A stretch of DNA of 32,914 nucleotides. It comes from Polaromonas sp. Its GTDB lineage: Bacteria > Pseudomonadota > Gammaproteobacteria > Burkholderiales > Burkholderiaceae_C. The DNA is taken from contig NZ_JADMJK010000132.1 in the NCBI RefSeq assembly GCF_018780625.1, positions 1-32,914 on the forward strand, given 5' to 3'. A model generated the notes under the pieces. That model did not search any database and was not told where the DNA came from. It worked only from the letters and a program-made list of their open reading frames with translations. The stretch's first letter is position 1; every line of letters begins with the position of its first letter. The position numbers and the translations under genes were made by a program. This document shows positions 7,429 through 17,162 of this stretch, piece after piece.

Positions 7429-8601
7429 ATGACTGAAACTATTGCGCCAGAGGCAACTGTGGCCGACCCTGAAGCGGTGATGCTGTCCGACCCGGCTCGG
7501 GTGATGCTGCATATGCCGGTGGACATCCGCAGCGTGTCGCTGGCCGTGCTGGCCATGCTGGCCAGCATTTTTGTGCTGCACTGGGCCAAGGAGGTATTTA
7601 TTCCCGTGATGCTGAGCGTGTTGTTCAGCTACGCGCTGTCGCCGGTCGTCAACTGGATGGAGTTCAGGCGCGTGCCGCGCTGGCTGGGCGCAGCGGTTCT
7701 GATGGTCGCCATTTGCGGCTCCATCGGAGCCACCGCCTATTTTCTCAGCAACCAGGCCGCGCAGCTGGTCAATGCGCTGCCGGCGGCGGCGCAAAAAGTC
7801 AGGCAGGCCATGAAGGAGCGGAGCGGAAAATCGGATGGGGCGCTGGAAACCGTGCAAAAGGCCGCCTCCCAGATCGAGCAGGCCGCGCAGGAAAGCGGGG
7901 GCGGCACCATCACCAGCCGGGGCGCGATGCGGGTGGTGGTCGAGTCGTCGCGGTTCAACATCAAGGACTACCTGTGGTCGGGCACCATGGGCCTGCTGGC
8001 CCTGATCGGCCAAAGCACGGTGGTGGTTTTTCTGACCTATTTCCTGATGCTCTCGGGCGACACCTTTCGCCGCAAGCTGATCAAGCTGGCTGGCCCCACC
8101 CTGAGCAAGAAAAAAATCACGCTGCAGGCGCTCAATGAAATCACCGTCCAGATTCAGCGTTACCTGCAGGTGCAGCTGCTGACCAGCGCGCTGGTGGGCG
8201 TGTTGACGGGGCTGGCCTTTTTTGCCATCGGGCTGGAGAACGCGGCCGTGTGGGGCATTGCCGCTGCGGTGCTCAATCTTGTGCCTTACATAGGCTCACT
8301 GGCCACGGCGGCGGCTTCGGTGCTGGTCGGGTTTTTGCAGTTTGGCTCGCTTAACATGGCTCTGGTGGTGGGCGGCGCTTCGCTATTGATTCACACCCTG
8401 GTCGGCAACCTGCTCACGCCCTGGCTGACCAGCCGCGCCGCCCGCATGAGCCCGGTGGCGGTGTTTGTCGGCCTGCTGGCATGGGGCTGGCTGTGGGGCG
8501 TGTGGGGCTTGCTGCTGGGCATACCGATCCTGATGATGATCAAGTCGGTGTGTGACCGGGTGGATGACCTCAAACCGATTGGCGAGTTTTTGGGGGCGTA
8601 G
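7429..8601 (+). CDS. AI-2E/PerM-family membrane transporter
   Basis: This 390-residue integral membrane protein belongs to the AI-2E transporter family (PerM/YdiK/TqsA). Two hydrophobic helices occur early (VSLAVLAMLASIFVLHWAK and VFIPVMLSVLFSYALSPVV), then one at about residues 85-105. A soluble amphipathic region of about 100 residues follows (KVRQAMKERSGKSDGALETV...), and a bundle of helices makes up the C-terminal half. The conserved family motif near NLVPYIGSLATAAASVLVGF is visible. Family members export autoinducer-2 or act as sodium/proton antiporters; the substrate here is unknown. I start at ATG 7429, preceded by the purine-rich GGAAAGGAAAAAG; ATG 7414 is an alternative. The 3' end overlaps the opposing glucan synthase gene by 32 bases. 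Confidence 0.9.
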   Translation: MTETIAPEATVADPEAVMLSDPARVMLHMPVDIRSVSLAVLAMLASIFVLHWAKEVFIPVMLSVLFSYALSPVVNWMEFRRVPRWLGAAVLMVAICGSIGATAYFLSNQAAQLVNALPAAAQKVRQAMKERSGKSDGALETVQKAASQIEQAAQESGGGTITSRGAMRVVVESSRFNIKDYLWSGTMGLLALIGQSTVVVFLTYFLMLSGDTFRRKLIKLAGPTLSKKKITLQALNEITVQIQRYLQVQLLTSALVGVLTGLAFFAIGLENAAVWGIAAAVLNLVPYIGSLATAAASVLVGFLQFGSLNMALVVGGASLLIHTLVGNLLTPWLTSRAARMSPVAVFVGLLAWGWLWGVWGLLLGIPILMMIKSVCDRVDDLKPIGEFLGA

Positions 8602-11600
8602 GCGCGTTGCCCTGCAGCCGCAGCACGGCTTGCTGCGGCAAACTCGCCAGTTCCACCCATTCGCCCCAGCCTGGCCACTGGTCGGCTTTTAGCGCCGGGT
8701 CGGCCGCAGCTTCGCGTTGCCAGTGCACGGTGATGTCATGGCCCTGCAGCTTCAGGCGAATTTCCACGGCGGGCCAATGCGCCGGCAGGCGCGGCGACAG
8801 CGACAGGCGGCCGGGCTGCACCGCCAGGCCCAGCAGCGTTTCAAGCGCTGCGCGGTACAGCCACGCGGCCGAACCGGTGTACCAGCTCCAGCCGCCCCGG
8901 CCGACATAGGGCGGCGCGCTGTAGACGTCGCCTGCCATCACGTAAGGCTCCAGTTCATAGGCTGGACCTTGCCCGGCATTCGCGCTGCGGTGGGCGGGGC
9001 TCAGTGCTTCAAAGCTGCGCCACGCGCCTTCGGTGTCGCCGCTCAGGGCCTGGGCCATCAGCGCCCAGACGCCGGCGTGGGAATACTGCCCGCCGTTTTC
9101 GCGCACGCCGGGCGGATAGGCCTGGATGTAGCCGGGGTTGTTGGCCGAATGCTGGAAGGGCGGATCGAGCAGGCGCAGCAAGCCGGCTTTTTCATCGATC
9201 AGCTGGTTGTTCAGGGCCAGCATGGCCGACTTGGTGAACGCGGGCGTTGAGGCGCCCGACAGCACCGACCAGGCCTGGGCAATCAGGTCAATGCGGCCTT
9301 CGCTGCAAACGTCCGACCCCAGGGGATCACCGTTGTCGAAAAAGGCGCGGCGGAACCAGGCGCCGTCCCAGCCGGCGTCATGCAGCGCGGCCACCCAGCC
9401 CTTGCGTGCTTCCAGCCAGCGCCCGGCGCGTGCATCGTCGCCGCGCATTCGGGCCAGGGGCTCAAAGCCTTCGACCACCGTGCACAGGAACCAGCCCAGC
9501 CAGACCGATTCGCCGCGCCCTTCATGGCCGACGCGGTTCATGCCGTCGTTCCAGTCGCCAGTGCCCATCAGCGGCAGGCCGTGCGCACCTACTGCCAGGC
9601 TGCGGTCTATGGTGCGGGCGCAGTGCTCGTACACGCTGGCCGACTGTTTGCTGGCTTGGGGGGTGTAGTAGGCGTCCTCGGCGCCATCGGGAATCGGCGG
9701 GCCGTCGATAAAGGCGACCGCCTCATCCAGCAGCCCCACATCGCCCGTGGCCGCCAGGTAGTGGCTGCAGGCGTAAGGCAGCCAGAGCAGGTCGTCCGAG
9801 AAATGCGTGCGCACGCCTTCGCCGCCGGGCGCATGCCACCAGTGCTGCACATCGCCTTCGGGAAACTGGCGCGAGGCGTTCAGCACGATTTGCGCGCGCA
9901 GCCGCGCCGGATCGGCCAGCGCCAGCGCCATGGCGTCTTGCAGCTGGTCCCGAAAGCCTGAAGCGCCGCCCGCCTGGTAGAAGCCGGCCTTGGACCAGAG
10001 ACGGCACACGACGGTCTGGTAGAGCAGCCAGTGGTTCACCAGGGCGTCGAATTTGGCGTCGGGCGTGGTGACCTGCACTTTGCCCAGCAGCCCGGACCAG
10101 CCGGCTTTCACGTCGGCCAGCGCCTGGCGGGTGTCGCGCTGCGTCCATTCCTCGGCCATTTGCGCTGCGGCAGCCGGATTTTGGGCATGACCGAGCATGA
10201 AGCTAAAGGCCAGTTCTTCATGGCCGGCCACGGTGAATTCGGCGCCCAGGGCGGCGCAAGGGTCAAACCCGCTGCCGCTTCGGCCGGCCAGGGTGGCGGG
10301 CAGGCCCATGCGCCCGAGCGTGTCAAAAAATTCACCCCGGTCGCAGGTCCATGAAGTCTGGGCCGGGGCAGGGCACATGGCCAGAAACGCTGTTCGGGCC
10401 CCATAGCCGTCCCGGGTTTCCTGCTGCTGGGCAAACACGGCGGCATGGGCTGGCGCTTTCCAGGTCTGCAGTGTGCGCCGCCGGCCGCGGACGTCGCCCA
10501 TTTGCCACTCCACCAGGGCCACGGCCCGCAAGCGCCTGCGCCCGCCGCCGTCTGTCCGCAGTTGCACCTGGACTACCTTGACGGCCTCGTGCATGGCGGC
10601 AAAAAACGTTGTTTCCACCTGCAGTCCGCCCAGCATGCCCTGGAACACCGTGTAGCCCTGGCCGTGGCGCACACGCCAGCGGCTGCTGGCCGGCGCCAGC
10701 ACGGAGGGCGTCAGCGGGTAAATTTCGCCGCTGTCCAGGTCCTGCAGCAGCCAGTGTTCAAAGGCCGGGTCGCGCACCGGGTCGTTGGACCACGGGGTGA
10801 GCTGGTGCATGCGGCTGTTTTCTGCCCAGGTCAGGCCGCTGCCGGTTTCTGATACCTGAAAGCCGAATTCCGGATTGGCGATCACGTTGACCCAGGGCCG
10901 CGCCGGCGACTGGCCGCCCTGCAGGTCAAACCAGAATTCGCCGCTGTCCGGATCAAACGCGCCGGCAGGCGCCGGGGCTGGCGCTGGCGCTGGTGCCATT
11001 GGCTCGGGCAGGGTGCGGTCATCGCGCATGGGCGTCCAGGCGACCGGGCTGCCTGGCTGGCGCGGCCAGGCTTCGCTGCGCAAGGCGGCTACCTGCACTT
11101 CCAGCGGCCGGCCGTCGGCCGTGAGCACGACCCGCGCCAGCCCGGTCAGCGCGGCCTTCTCGGCGGCAGAGGTTTCCTGGTCGCGCAGCAGGTGAAAGCT
11201 GGACGTCCGCTCGGCATTCTGCTGGTGGGGAAAGCTGTACTGCACGGCCTGCATCAGCCGGTCGCGCAGCGCCAGAATGTCGCGCTGCAAGGGCATCAGG
11301 TAGGAGTTGGGTTCGCTGTTGATGACCACCATGTCCAGCGCCAGGCCGCCAAACGCCCACCAGGGCTGGGCGCGCAGCAAGGCATTGACCAGCGGCAGGC
11401 CGCTGTGCGCCTGGATGCGCACCAGCACGATCGGCTTGTCACCCGAAATGCCAAAGCGCCACAGCTGGCGCTGGTCCAGCGGTCCGGGCCTGGCGGCCGG
11501 CCGGGGGGTGCTGTACATCAGGGCGGTGGTCAGGTCTTGCAGCGCCAGGTGTTCTTCGGGGGTCAGCGCCAGGTCGCGCAGCCTCACCTGCGCCAGGGTG

Positions 11601-14600
11601 GCGGCCATGCGGGTGGCGCGCTCGATGTGCATGGGCTGCAAATACTTGTCGATGCGGGCGGCCAGTTCTTCTTCGGTTTGCGCGGCCGCTGTGGCAAAGC
11701 TCAGCCGGGCCATGGCACCGGGTGCCAGCCGCAGCGTGAGCCGCAGGCTGGCCACCGGGTCAAGGCCGTTGACCGGGTTGCCGTGCGCGTCTATCGGCTG
11801 GGCCTGCAATGCCGGCCGGTTGGCGGGCTGGTTGCGCCCGGCAAACAACCGGCGGTCCGCCAGGCAGTCCACTGACAGCAGTTCGGCATCCACCTCGGCC
11901 AGGAAGTGCGCCACCGCCATGTGCGGGTCGCCATGCAGGCGCGGCTTGCGCTTGAGCAGCAGGGCGCGCCACTGCGGCTCCCAGCGTGTCTGCACGAACA
12001 GGTTGGAAAAGGCCGGATGCGCTTCGTCGGCGCGGGGGTCGGCCAGCACGGCTTCAAAACACGACACCAGCTCAAGCAGCTGCTCGGTCTGGCCGGTGTT
12101 GTGCAGCACCACGGTGCGCAGTTCGGTATCGTCCTCGGGGCTGACCAGCACGGTGATGGTTGCGCTCAGGGTGTCGCCCTGCGCGTCGAACTGGACCCGG
12201 TCCGCCATGAAATGGGCGTTGTAACGCCAGCCCGACAGGGGCGCTGGCGCGGCGGTCAGGGAGCCGAACTGGCTTTGTCCGCTCTGGCGCAGGTAAAAGA
12301 ACGTGCCGTAGCCGTCGCGCAGCACGTCGTCGCGCCAGCGCGTGATGTGGCTGCCTTGCCAGCGGCTGACGCCCGCACCGCTGGCGCGCAGGGCAACGTT
12401 GTAACGCCCGTTGGACAGCAAGTGCGTGGGTTTCCAGCCGGCCAGGGCCGGGTTGACGTCGCGCGACTGGAACACCGGCTCGCTTTGGCGGCCGTTGGGC
12501 TCGGGCGGCAGGCGCGGGTTGGCGCTTTTAATGATCTGGCGGGGCGTGCGTTCATGCAGCAGGGCTTCATGCGCGGCCACCTGGGGTTCGGCGCAAAACC
12601 AGCGCCGGGGCGCGTCATGGCACAGCACGTTGCACAGCGCCACCAGCGACATGCCCTGGTGGTGCGCCATGAAGGCCTGGACGGTGCTGAAGGCCTGCTG
12701 TTCGCGCTGGCGCGATACCGTGAAGTCCAGCGCTTCAAACATGCCCAGCTCGCCGCGCGCGCCCAGCCGTTCCAGGCGCATCAGGTTGGCCACGGCTGCC
12801 GCGGGCTCGAACAAGGTGGCCAGCAAGGTCGCGTAGGGCGCGACGACCCGGTCGGTCACGGGCGTGCGCCGCAGCGCCAGGCGCGGCACGCCAAAGGGCG
12901 AATACTGGTAGGCCAGCGAATGGTCTTGCGCAAAATAGGCGGATTCGGAAATGCCCCAGGGCACATGCTGCTGGGCCCCGAAGGCGCGCTGTGCCGCGAT
13001 GGCCGAGCGTGCCATGGTGTGCAGCAAGCCATGGGCGGGCTCATGCATCAGCAGGGAGGGCATCAGGTATTCAAACATGGAGCCTGACCACGATTTGAGT
13101 CCCGGTGCGCCGTCAACTGACAGGAAAGGCCGGCCCAGCGCGCTCCAGTGGCGCTTGGGCACATCGCCCTTGGCAATGGCCAGAAAGCTGGTCAGCCGCG
13201 ACTCGGAGGCCAGCAGGTCGTAGTAACTGGCGTCCAGCGCCTTGTCATCGACGTTCAGGCCGATATGAAACAGATGCCGCTTGCGGTCATACAGGCCGCT
13301 GAAGTTCATGGCGCCATACAGGGCGCGGCAGCGTTCGGCAAGGCGCCGCAGGTCGGCCTGCGCTGGTGGATCATCGGGGCAGGTTTTCTTCAGCTTGGTG
13401 CAGGCCTGCGCCACGGCCAGCAGCAAGCCGGCCAGGTTGCCGCTGTCCACCGACGAGACATAGGCCGGCAGCATGACCTCCAGCGTGCGGGTGTCGTACC
13501 AGTTGAGCAGATGGCCGTCATGCTTGGACAGCTTTTCGATGCTGTCCAGCGACGCCTGCAGGCGAGCGATGACTTCGGCGGTCGTGATCCAGCCGAATTC
13601 GCGGGCGCAGCAGACGGACAGCAGGTACAGCCCGATGTTGGTGGGCGAGGTGCGGTGGGCCAGCGTGGGGTCGGGCACCAGTTGCAGGTTGTCGGGCGGC
13701 AGGTGGTTGTCCTCGGGGCCCACGCAGCGCTCAAAAAAGCGCCAGGTGTCGCGCGCCAGCGCTTGCAGGTAACGCTGGTCCATGTGGCTTAGCCCGGGGG
13801 TATTGCTGGCGCGGGGCAGGCTGGCCCACCAGGCCGCCACAGGCGATGCGGCCCAGAGCAGGAACAGGGCGATGGCTGCCCCGGGATGGGCCGCCCACGG
13901 GGCCGCCATGGCCAGTGCGGCGCACAGCAGCGAGGCCGGCGCATGTTGACGCACAAACACGGTGAGTTCGCGGCGCGACGCGGCCTGGGCCTGGGCCGCC
14001 GTGGTCCATTCCAGCAGCAGGCGGCGGCTCACGGCCATGCGCCAGACAGAGCGCACGGCGGCGTCGAGCAGCATCAGGGACTGCGCCGGTATCTGGCTGA
14101 ACAGCCAGGCCGCGCTGCCCAGGGTGCCCAGCAACTCGCCGCGGCCCACCTGCAAAAAGTGACGCTTGGAAATACCGCGGCGCGTGGGCACCAGGCCGGC
14201 AAGCACGCCCAGCAGCGGCCCGGCCAGCAGCGCGGCAAGGGCCGCCAGCAGCGCTGTGCCCAGTTGCAGCGCACCGGTAAACAACACCCAGACCAGCAGC
14301 GCGAAAGTGGCAGGCACCACGAGCGAGCGGCGCAGGTTGTCGGCCATCTTCCACAGGCCCAATGCGTCGATGCCGAAGCGCCTGGGATGGCGCATCAGGG
14401 GCAGCAGCTGCCAGTCGCCGCGCGTCCAGCGGTGGTTGCGTGAAGCTGCCACGCCGGCATGGTGCGGCGTGTCTTCGACCAGCGGCACATCGCTGACAAA
14501 GCCGCAGCGCGCAATGTTGCCTTCCAGCAGGTCGTGGCTGAGCACGGCTTCGGGGGGCAGGCGGCCATCCAGCACGGCATGCATGGCCTTCACATGCAGC

Positions 14601-16762
14601 AGTCCCTTGCCGCTGAAGCTGCCGGTGCCAAACAGGTCCTGGTAGACATCGGAGACGCCGCTATGGTAGGGGTCAATGCCGCATTGTCCCGCAAACAGCC
14701 GGTGGTAGGGGGTGTTTTGCGCCAGGTCGGGCAGGGGCGTTACCACGCGCGGCTGAAGGATGCCGTAGCCGCTGACGACGCGGCGCAAGGCGGTGTCCAC
14801 CTCTGGTGCGTTCAGCGGGTGGGCGGCAATGGCAACCAGCTCACGCAGCGCGCCGGGTGGCAGGCCGGTGTCGCTGTCCAGCGTCACCACATAGCGGATG
14901 CCCGGGGCCAGCTGCAAGGGTTCGGCCAGCGGCGTGAAGCCTTCCATGCTGCCGGTGGCCAGCAGGCGCAGCAATTGCTCCAGCTTGCCGCGCTTGCGTT
15001 CCCAGCCCAGCCAGCGTTGCTGGGTTTCGCACCAGCTGCGCGGTCGGTGGATCAGCAAAAAACGTGGCGGCGCACCGCTTGGGGCCGGATAACGTGCGTT
15101 GAGCGCCGCCAGTTGGGCCAGCGCATCGTGCACCAGGCCCGCATCGCCGGGCAGGGTGGCGCCGGGCGCGTCGACCCAGTCGGTGAGCAGTGCAAACTGC
15201 GCCTGGTTTTCGCGGTTGGCGAGCCAGTGAAATTCAAGTTGCCGCGCCAGTTCGCGGGCAGACCTTTCGGACGTCAAGAGCGTCGGAATCACCACCAGAA
15301 CCCGGTGCTCTGGCGGGATGCCGCCCGCAAAGTTCAGGCGGGGCAACGGCTTGACTTTCATCGACTCGGCGATCAGGCGGTGCACAAAAGCAGAAGCCGC
15401 CTCGGAGGCGGGCCAGGCCAGCAGAAAAAGAGCCACCAGCGTCTGCCACTGGTGCCAGTCGCCATGGCCTGCCGCCAGCAGCACGATCAGCAGCGTCGCC
15501 AGGGTGATGACGCCGATGTAAATGGCCAGGCGCCACTTGCGCCAGTTGATGCGCCGCGCGGTGCGTCTGGCCGGCAGGCCCAGCGCTGCTTCCAGTTGCG
15601 CGCGGCCGCCGCCGATCAGGTAAAAGCCTGCGGTGCGCTCGGCCGCATCTGCGCCCAAGCTGTCGGGTACGGCCCGGGCGGCCGCAACGACTGCCTGGGC
15701 CGTTTCATGTTCTGTCTTTTGGCTGTCCCGCGCCAGTTGCTCCATGGCGTGGGTGATTTGCTGGCGCGTGAGCTCGCTTTCCCTGCAAAAACTGGGCAGC
15801 TGGCCGAGCACCTGCAGGGAGCGGCTGACCGGCTCTATCAGATCGACCCAGTCGACCTGGCCGATCAGGCGCAGGGTGGTGATGATGTTGCCGACCGTGA
15901 GGTTGGATGCCACCTGCGCGCTCTGGCTCTCCAGCATCAGCGTGTGCCCGTCGGGGCAGTGCTGCTCGGTCCACAGGACCAGCGCGGGCGAGTCGCTCAG
16001 CAACTCCGTAGGCATGCGCTGCCAAAGCTGGGTCAGGTAGCTGCGCTGCAGGCCGCGCTGCTTCATCAGGGCGTAGATTGCTTCAAGATCAGCGTTGTTC
16101 AGCTGTTTTTCGCTGTCCCACACGGTATGCGCGACTTCGCGCGCGACCTTGCCCCGGGCAATGTCGTCGGCCATGCGTCGCAGGTTTTCAAGCAGCACCA
16201 CGCGCAGCGTGGTCGGCAAGGCCCACAGCTCGCTCAGTCGCAGTTCGCTACAGCTTTGGTAGGCGTTCAGAAACGCGGTAAACATGTCCGGATTCAGAAC
16301 GCTGTCGGAGTGGGCCACGTAAGCCCAGGCAATGCCGTAAACGCGCGGCAACCCCTGCAGCGGCGAGAGCGCCAGTTTGGGCAGGCTGGCGTAGTAGCGG
16401 TGCGGCACGCCCTCGCGGATTTGCTGCAGCTGGGCTTCAATCAGCGGAAAGTTGTCCAGCAGCCACTCGGCCGCCGGCGTGGCGTAGTGCCCGCTCAGGG
16501 AGGTAAGTGCAACGTAGTCGTAGGCCTTGCGCAGCGCGGCCAGGTTTTCTTCTACGCGCGGAAAGAAGGGCGCATGACGCCGCGACTGGGCGTCGGTTTC
16601 GATGACCTGCGCCTGCGCCAGACTGATGCCGTGGTCTTCGAATCGCTGGATACCGAACAACTCGGCGCGAATCGGGGGGTCGGCTTGTTCGGTGCTGGAA
16701 AGAAGGATTTTCCGGGCGTGAAGGCTGAGCGATGGCAGCCGGTCTAGTACATCAGCGTCCAC
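8570..16762 (-). CDS. ndvB: Cyclic beta-1,2-glucan synthase (NdvB/ChvB/Cgs)
   Basis: This 2730-residue inner-membrane enzyme should build cyclic beta-1,2-glucans for the periplasm, with initiation, elongation, length control and cyclisation in one chain. An N-terminal region spans about residues 1-400. Membrane helices lie at about 410-460 and 850-990, flanking a GT84 glycosyltransferase domain. That domain has DSDTGLPPGALREL (near 628), LSHDLLEGN and HRWTRGDWQ. A glycoamylase-like domain has TSPTNIGLYLLS near 1037. Two carbohydrate-binding/GH94-type domains (about 1420-1690 and 1945-2230) are joined by a [10 protein letters not shown] linker near 1926. The GH94 catalytic-type domain carries GTGDWNDGMNRVG near 2400. 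Length is close to rhizobial homologues (about 2830-2870). The start is GTG at 16762, four bases after the stop of the small upstream gene. Confidence 0.95.
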   Translation of the reverse strand: MDADVLDRLPSLSLHARKILLSSTEQADPPIRAELFGIQRFEDHGISLAQAQVIETDAQSRRHAPFFPRVEENLAALRKAYDYVALTSLSGHYATPAAEWLLDNFPLIEAQLQQIREGVPHRYYASLPKLALSPLQGLPRVYGIAWAYVAHSDSVLNPDMFTAFLNAYQSCSELRLSELWALPTTLRVVLLENLRRMADDIARGKVAREVAHTVWDSEKQLNNADLEAIYALMKQRGLQRSYLTQLWQRMPTELLSDSPALVLWTEQHCPDGHTLMLESQSAQVASNLTVGNIITTLRLIGQVDWVDLIEPVSRSLQVLGQLPSFCRESELTRQQITHAMEQLARDSQKTEHETAQAVVAAARAVPDSLGADAAERTAGFYLIGGGRAQLEAALGLPARRTARRINWRKWRLAIYIGVITLATLLIVLLAAGHGDWHQWQTLVALFLLAWPASEAASAFVHRLIAESMKVKPLPRLNFAGGIPPEHRVLVVIPTLLTSERSARELARQLEFHWLANRENQAQFALLTDWVDAPGATLPGDAGLVHDALAQLAALNARYPAPSGAPPRFLLIHRPRSWCETQQRWLGWERKRGKLEQLLRLLATGSMEGFTPLAEPLQLAPGIRYVVTLDSDTGLPPGALRELVAIAAHPLNAPEVDTALRRVVSGYGILQPRVVTPLPDLAQNTPYHRLFAGQCGIDPYHSGVSDVYQDLFGTGSFSGKGLLHVKAMHAVLDGRLPPEAVLSHDLLEGNIARCGFVSDVPLVEDTPHHAGVAASRNHRWTRGDWQLLPLMRHPRRFGIDALGLWKMADNLRRSLVVPATFALLVWVLFTGALQLGTALLAALAALLAGPLLGVLAGLVPTRRGISKRHFLQVGRGELLGTLGSAAWLFSQIPAQSLMLLDAAVRSVWRMAVSRRLLLEWTTAAQAQAASRRELTVFVRQHAPASLLCAALAMAAPWAAHPGAAIALFLLWAASPVAAWWASLPRASNTPGLSHMDQRYLQALARDTWRFFERCVGPEDNHLPPDNLQLVPDPTLAHRTSPTNIGLYLLSVCCAREFGWITTAEVIARLQASLDSIEKLSKHDGHLLNWYDTRTLEVMLPAYVSSVDSGNLAGLLLAVAQACTKLKKTCPDDPPAQADLRRLAERCRALYGAMNFSGLYDRKRHLFHIGLNVDDKALDASYYDLLASESRLTSFLAIAKGDVPKRHWSALGRPFLSVDGAPGLKSWSGSMFEYLMPSLLMHEPAHGLLHTMARSAIAAQRAFGAQQHVPWGISESAYFAQDHSLAYQYSPFGVPRLALRRTPVTDRVVAPYATLLATLFEPAAAVANLMRLERLGARGELGMFEALDFTVSRQREQQAFSTVQAFMAHHQGMSLVALCNVLCHDAPRRWFCAEPQVAAHEALLHERTPRQIIKSANPRLPPEPNGRQSEPVFQSRDVNPALAGWKPTHLLSNGRYNVALRASGAGVSRWQGSHITRWRDDVLRDGYGTFFYLRQSGQSQFGSLTAAPAPLSGWRYNAHFMADRVQFDAQGDTLSATITVLVSPEDDTELRTVVLHNTGQTEQLLELVSCFEAVLADPRADEAHPAFSNLFVQTRWEPQWRALLLKRKPRLHGDPHMAVAHFLAEVDAELLSVDCLADRRLFAGRNQPANRPALQAQPIDAHGNPVNGLDPVASLRLTLRLAPGAMARLSFATAAAQTEEELAARIDKYLQPMHIERATRMAATLAQVRLRDLALTPEEHLALQDLTTALMYSTPRPAARPGPLDQRQLWRFGISGDKPIVLVRIQAHSGLPLVNALLRAQPWWAFGGLALDMVVINSEPNSYLMPLQRDILALRDRLMQAVQYSFPHQQNAERTSSFHLLRDQETSAAEKAALTGLARVVLTADGRPLEVQVAALRSEAWPRQPGSPVAWTPMRDDRTLPEPMAPAPAPAPAPAGAFDPDSGEFWFDLQGGQSPARPWVNVIANPEFGFQVSETGSGLTWAENSRMHQLTPWSNDPVRDPAFEHWLLQDLDSGEIYPLTPSVLAPASSRWRVRHGQGYTVFQGMLGGLQVETTFFAAMHEAVKVVQVQLRTDGGGRRRLRAVALVEWQMGDVRGRRRTLQTWKAPAHAAVFAQQQETRDGYGARTAFLAMCPAPAQTSWTCDRGEFFDTLGRMGLPATLAGRSGSGFDPCAALGAEFTVAGHEELAFSFMLGHAQNPAAAAQMAEEWTQRDTRQALADVKAGWSGLLGKVQVTTPDAKFDALVNHWLLYQTVVCRLWSKAGFYQAGGASGFRDQLQDAMALALADPARLRAQIVLNASRQFPEGDVQHWWHAPGGEGVRTHFSDDLLWLPYACSHYLAATGDVGLLDEAVAFIDGPPIPDGAEDAYYTPQASKQSASVYEHCARTIDRSLAVGAHGLPLMGTGDWNDGMNRVGHEGRGESVWLGWFLCTVVEGFEPLARMRGDDARAGRWLEARKGWVAALHDAGWDGAWFRRAFFDNGDPLGSDVCSEGRIDLIAQAWSVLSGASTPAFTKSAMLALNNQLIDEKAGLLRLLDPPFQHSANNPGYIQAYPPGVRENGGQYSHAGVWALMAQALSGDTEGAWRSFEALSPAHRSANAGQGPAYELEPYVMAGDVYSAPPYVGRGGWSWYTGSAAWLYRAALETLLGLAVQPGRLSLSPRLPAHWPAVEIRLKLQGHDITVHWQREAAADPALKADQWPGWGEWVELASLPQQAVLRLQGNAPTPPKTRQSV

Positions 16763-16766
16763 CCGC

Positions 16767-17012
16767 TCAGGCCAGTGTCAACAGACCCAAGCCCAGCAAC
16801 GCCAGGCTGCAGGCCGCCAAAACGGCGCCCGTGGTCACCAGACGCGGTGCCGTCACGGCGTGCAGCGTTTGCATTGCAGTGCGCAGGGTAAAAAAGTGGC
16901 CGCGCGAGCGTTGGCAGGCCGTCATGTGAGAGGCAAGGGCCATAAAGTCGCTCGCGACATGCTCGCTGCTCATTGGAAAGTGGCTTGCGGCTTCGGCATG
17001 GTGCAGGGTCAT
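16767..17012 (-). CDS. Small single-pass membrane protein upstream of the glucan synthase
   Basis: I do not recognise this 81-residue protein. The first two thirds are His/Ala/Ser-rich and soluble (MTLHHAEAASHFPMSSEHVA). The last 24 residues are strongly hydrophobic (LVTTGAVLAACSLALLGLGL) and end the protein, a tail-anchored arrangement. Support for a real gene is good: AGGAGA lies eight bases before the ATG, the hydrophobic end is well formed, and the stop lies four bases before the GTG of the giant synthase gene, which itself has no obvious ribosome binding site. The small gene may therefore drive translation of the synthase by coupling and could also encode an accessory membrane subunit. 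An ATG in the same frame 13 codons later would give a shorter form. No homologue comes to mind. Confidence 0.6.
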   Translation of the reverse strand: MTLHHAEAASHFPMSSEHVASDFMALASHMTACQRSRGHFFTLRTAMQTLHAVTAPRLVTTGAVLAACSLALLGLGLLTLA

Positions 17013-17162
17013 TGAAGGGTCTCCTGACAGTTGGCGCCTTCACCCTGTCGCGTGCGGCGCACTCATTGGCGTATACCCTATGTTATGACCCGAAACTCCC
17101 GGGCGGCATCAGAACCCGCTGGCCTTTTTGTAGGACAGCACCGACACTGCGCATTAGCCCGC

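Noticed and set aside
10975-11000. Alternating Pro-Ala repeat in ndvB as a mobile or regulatory repeat
   Set aside because: It encodes a flexible linker between domains and stays in frame; simple protein low complexity explains it.
14459-16747. A 762-codon open frame antisense to ndvB, and other long antisense frames such as 4015-5175 and 25422-26711
   Set aside because: They mirror GC-rich, well-identified genes, have no recognisable domains and are Gln/His/Ala/Arg-rich as expected for shadows of high-GC coding DNA.
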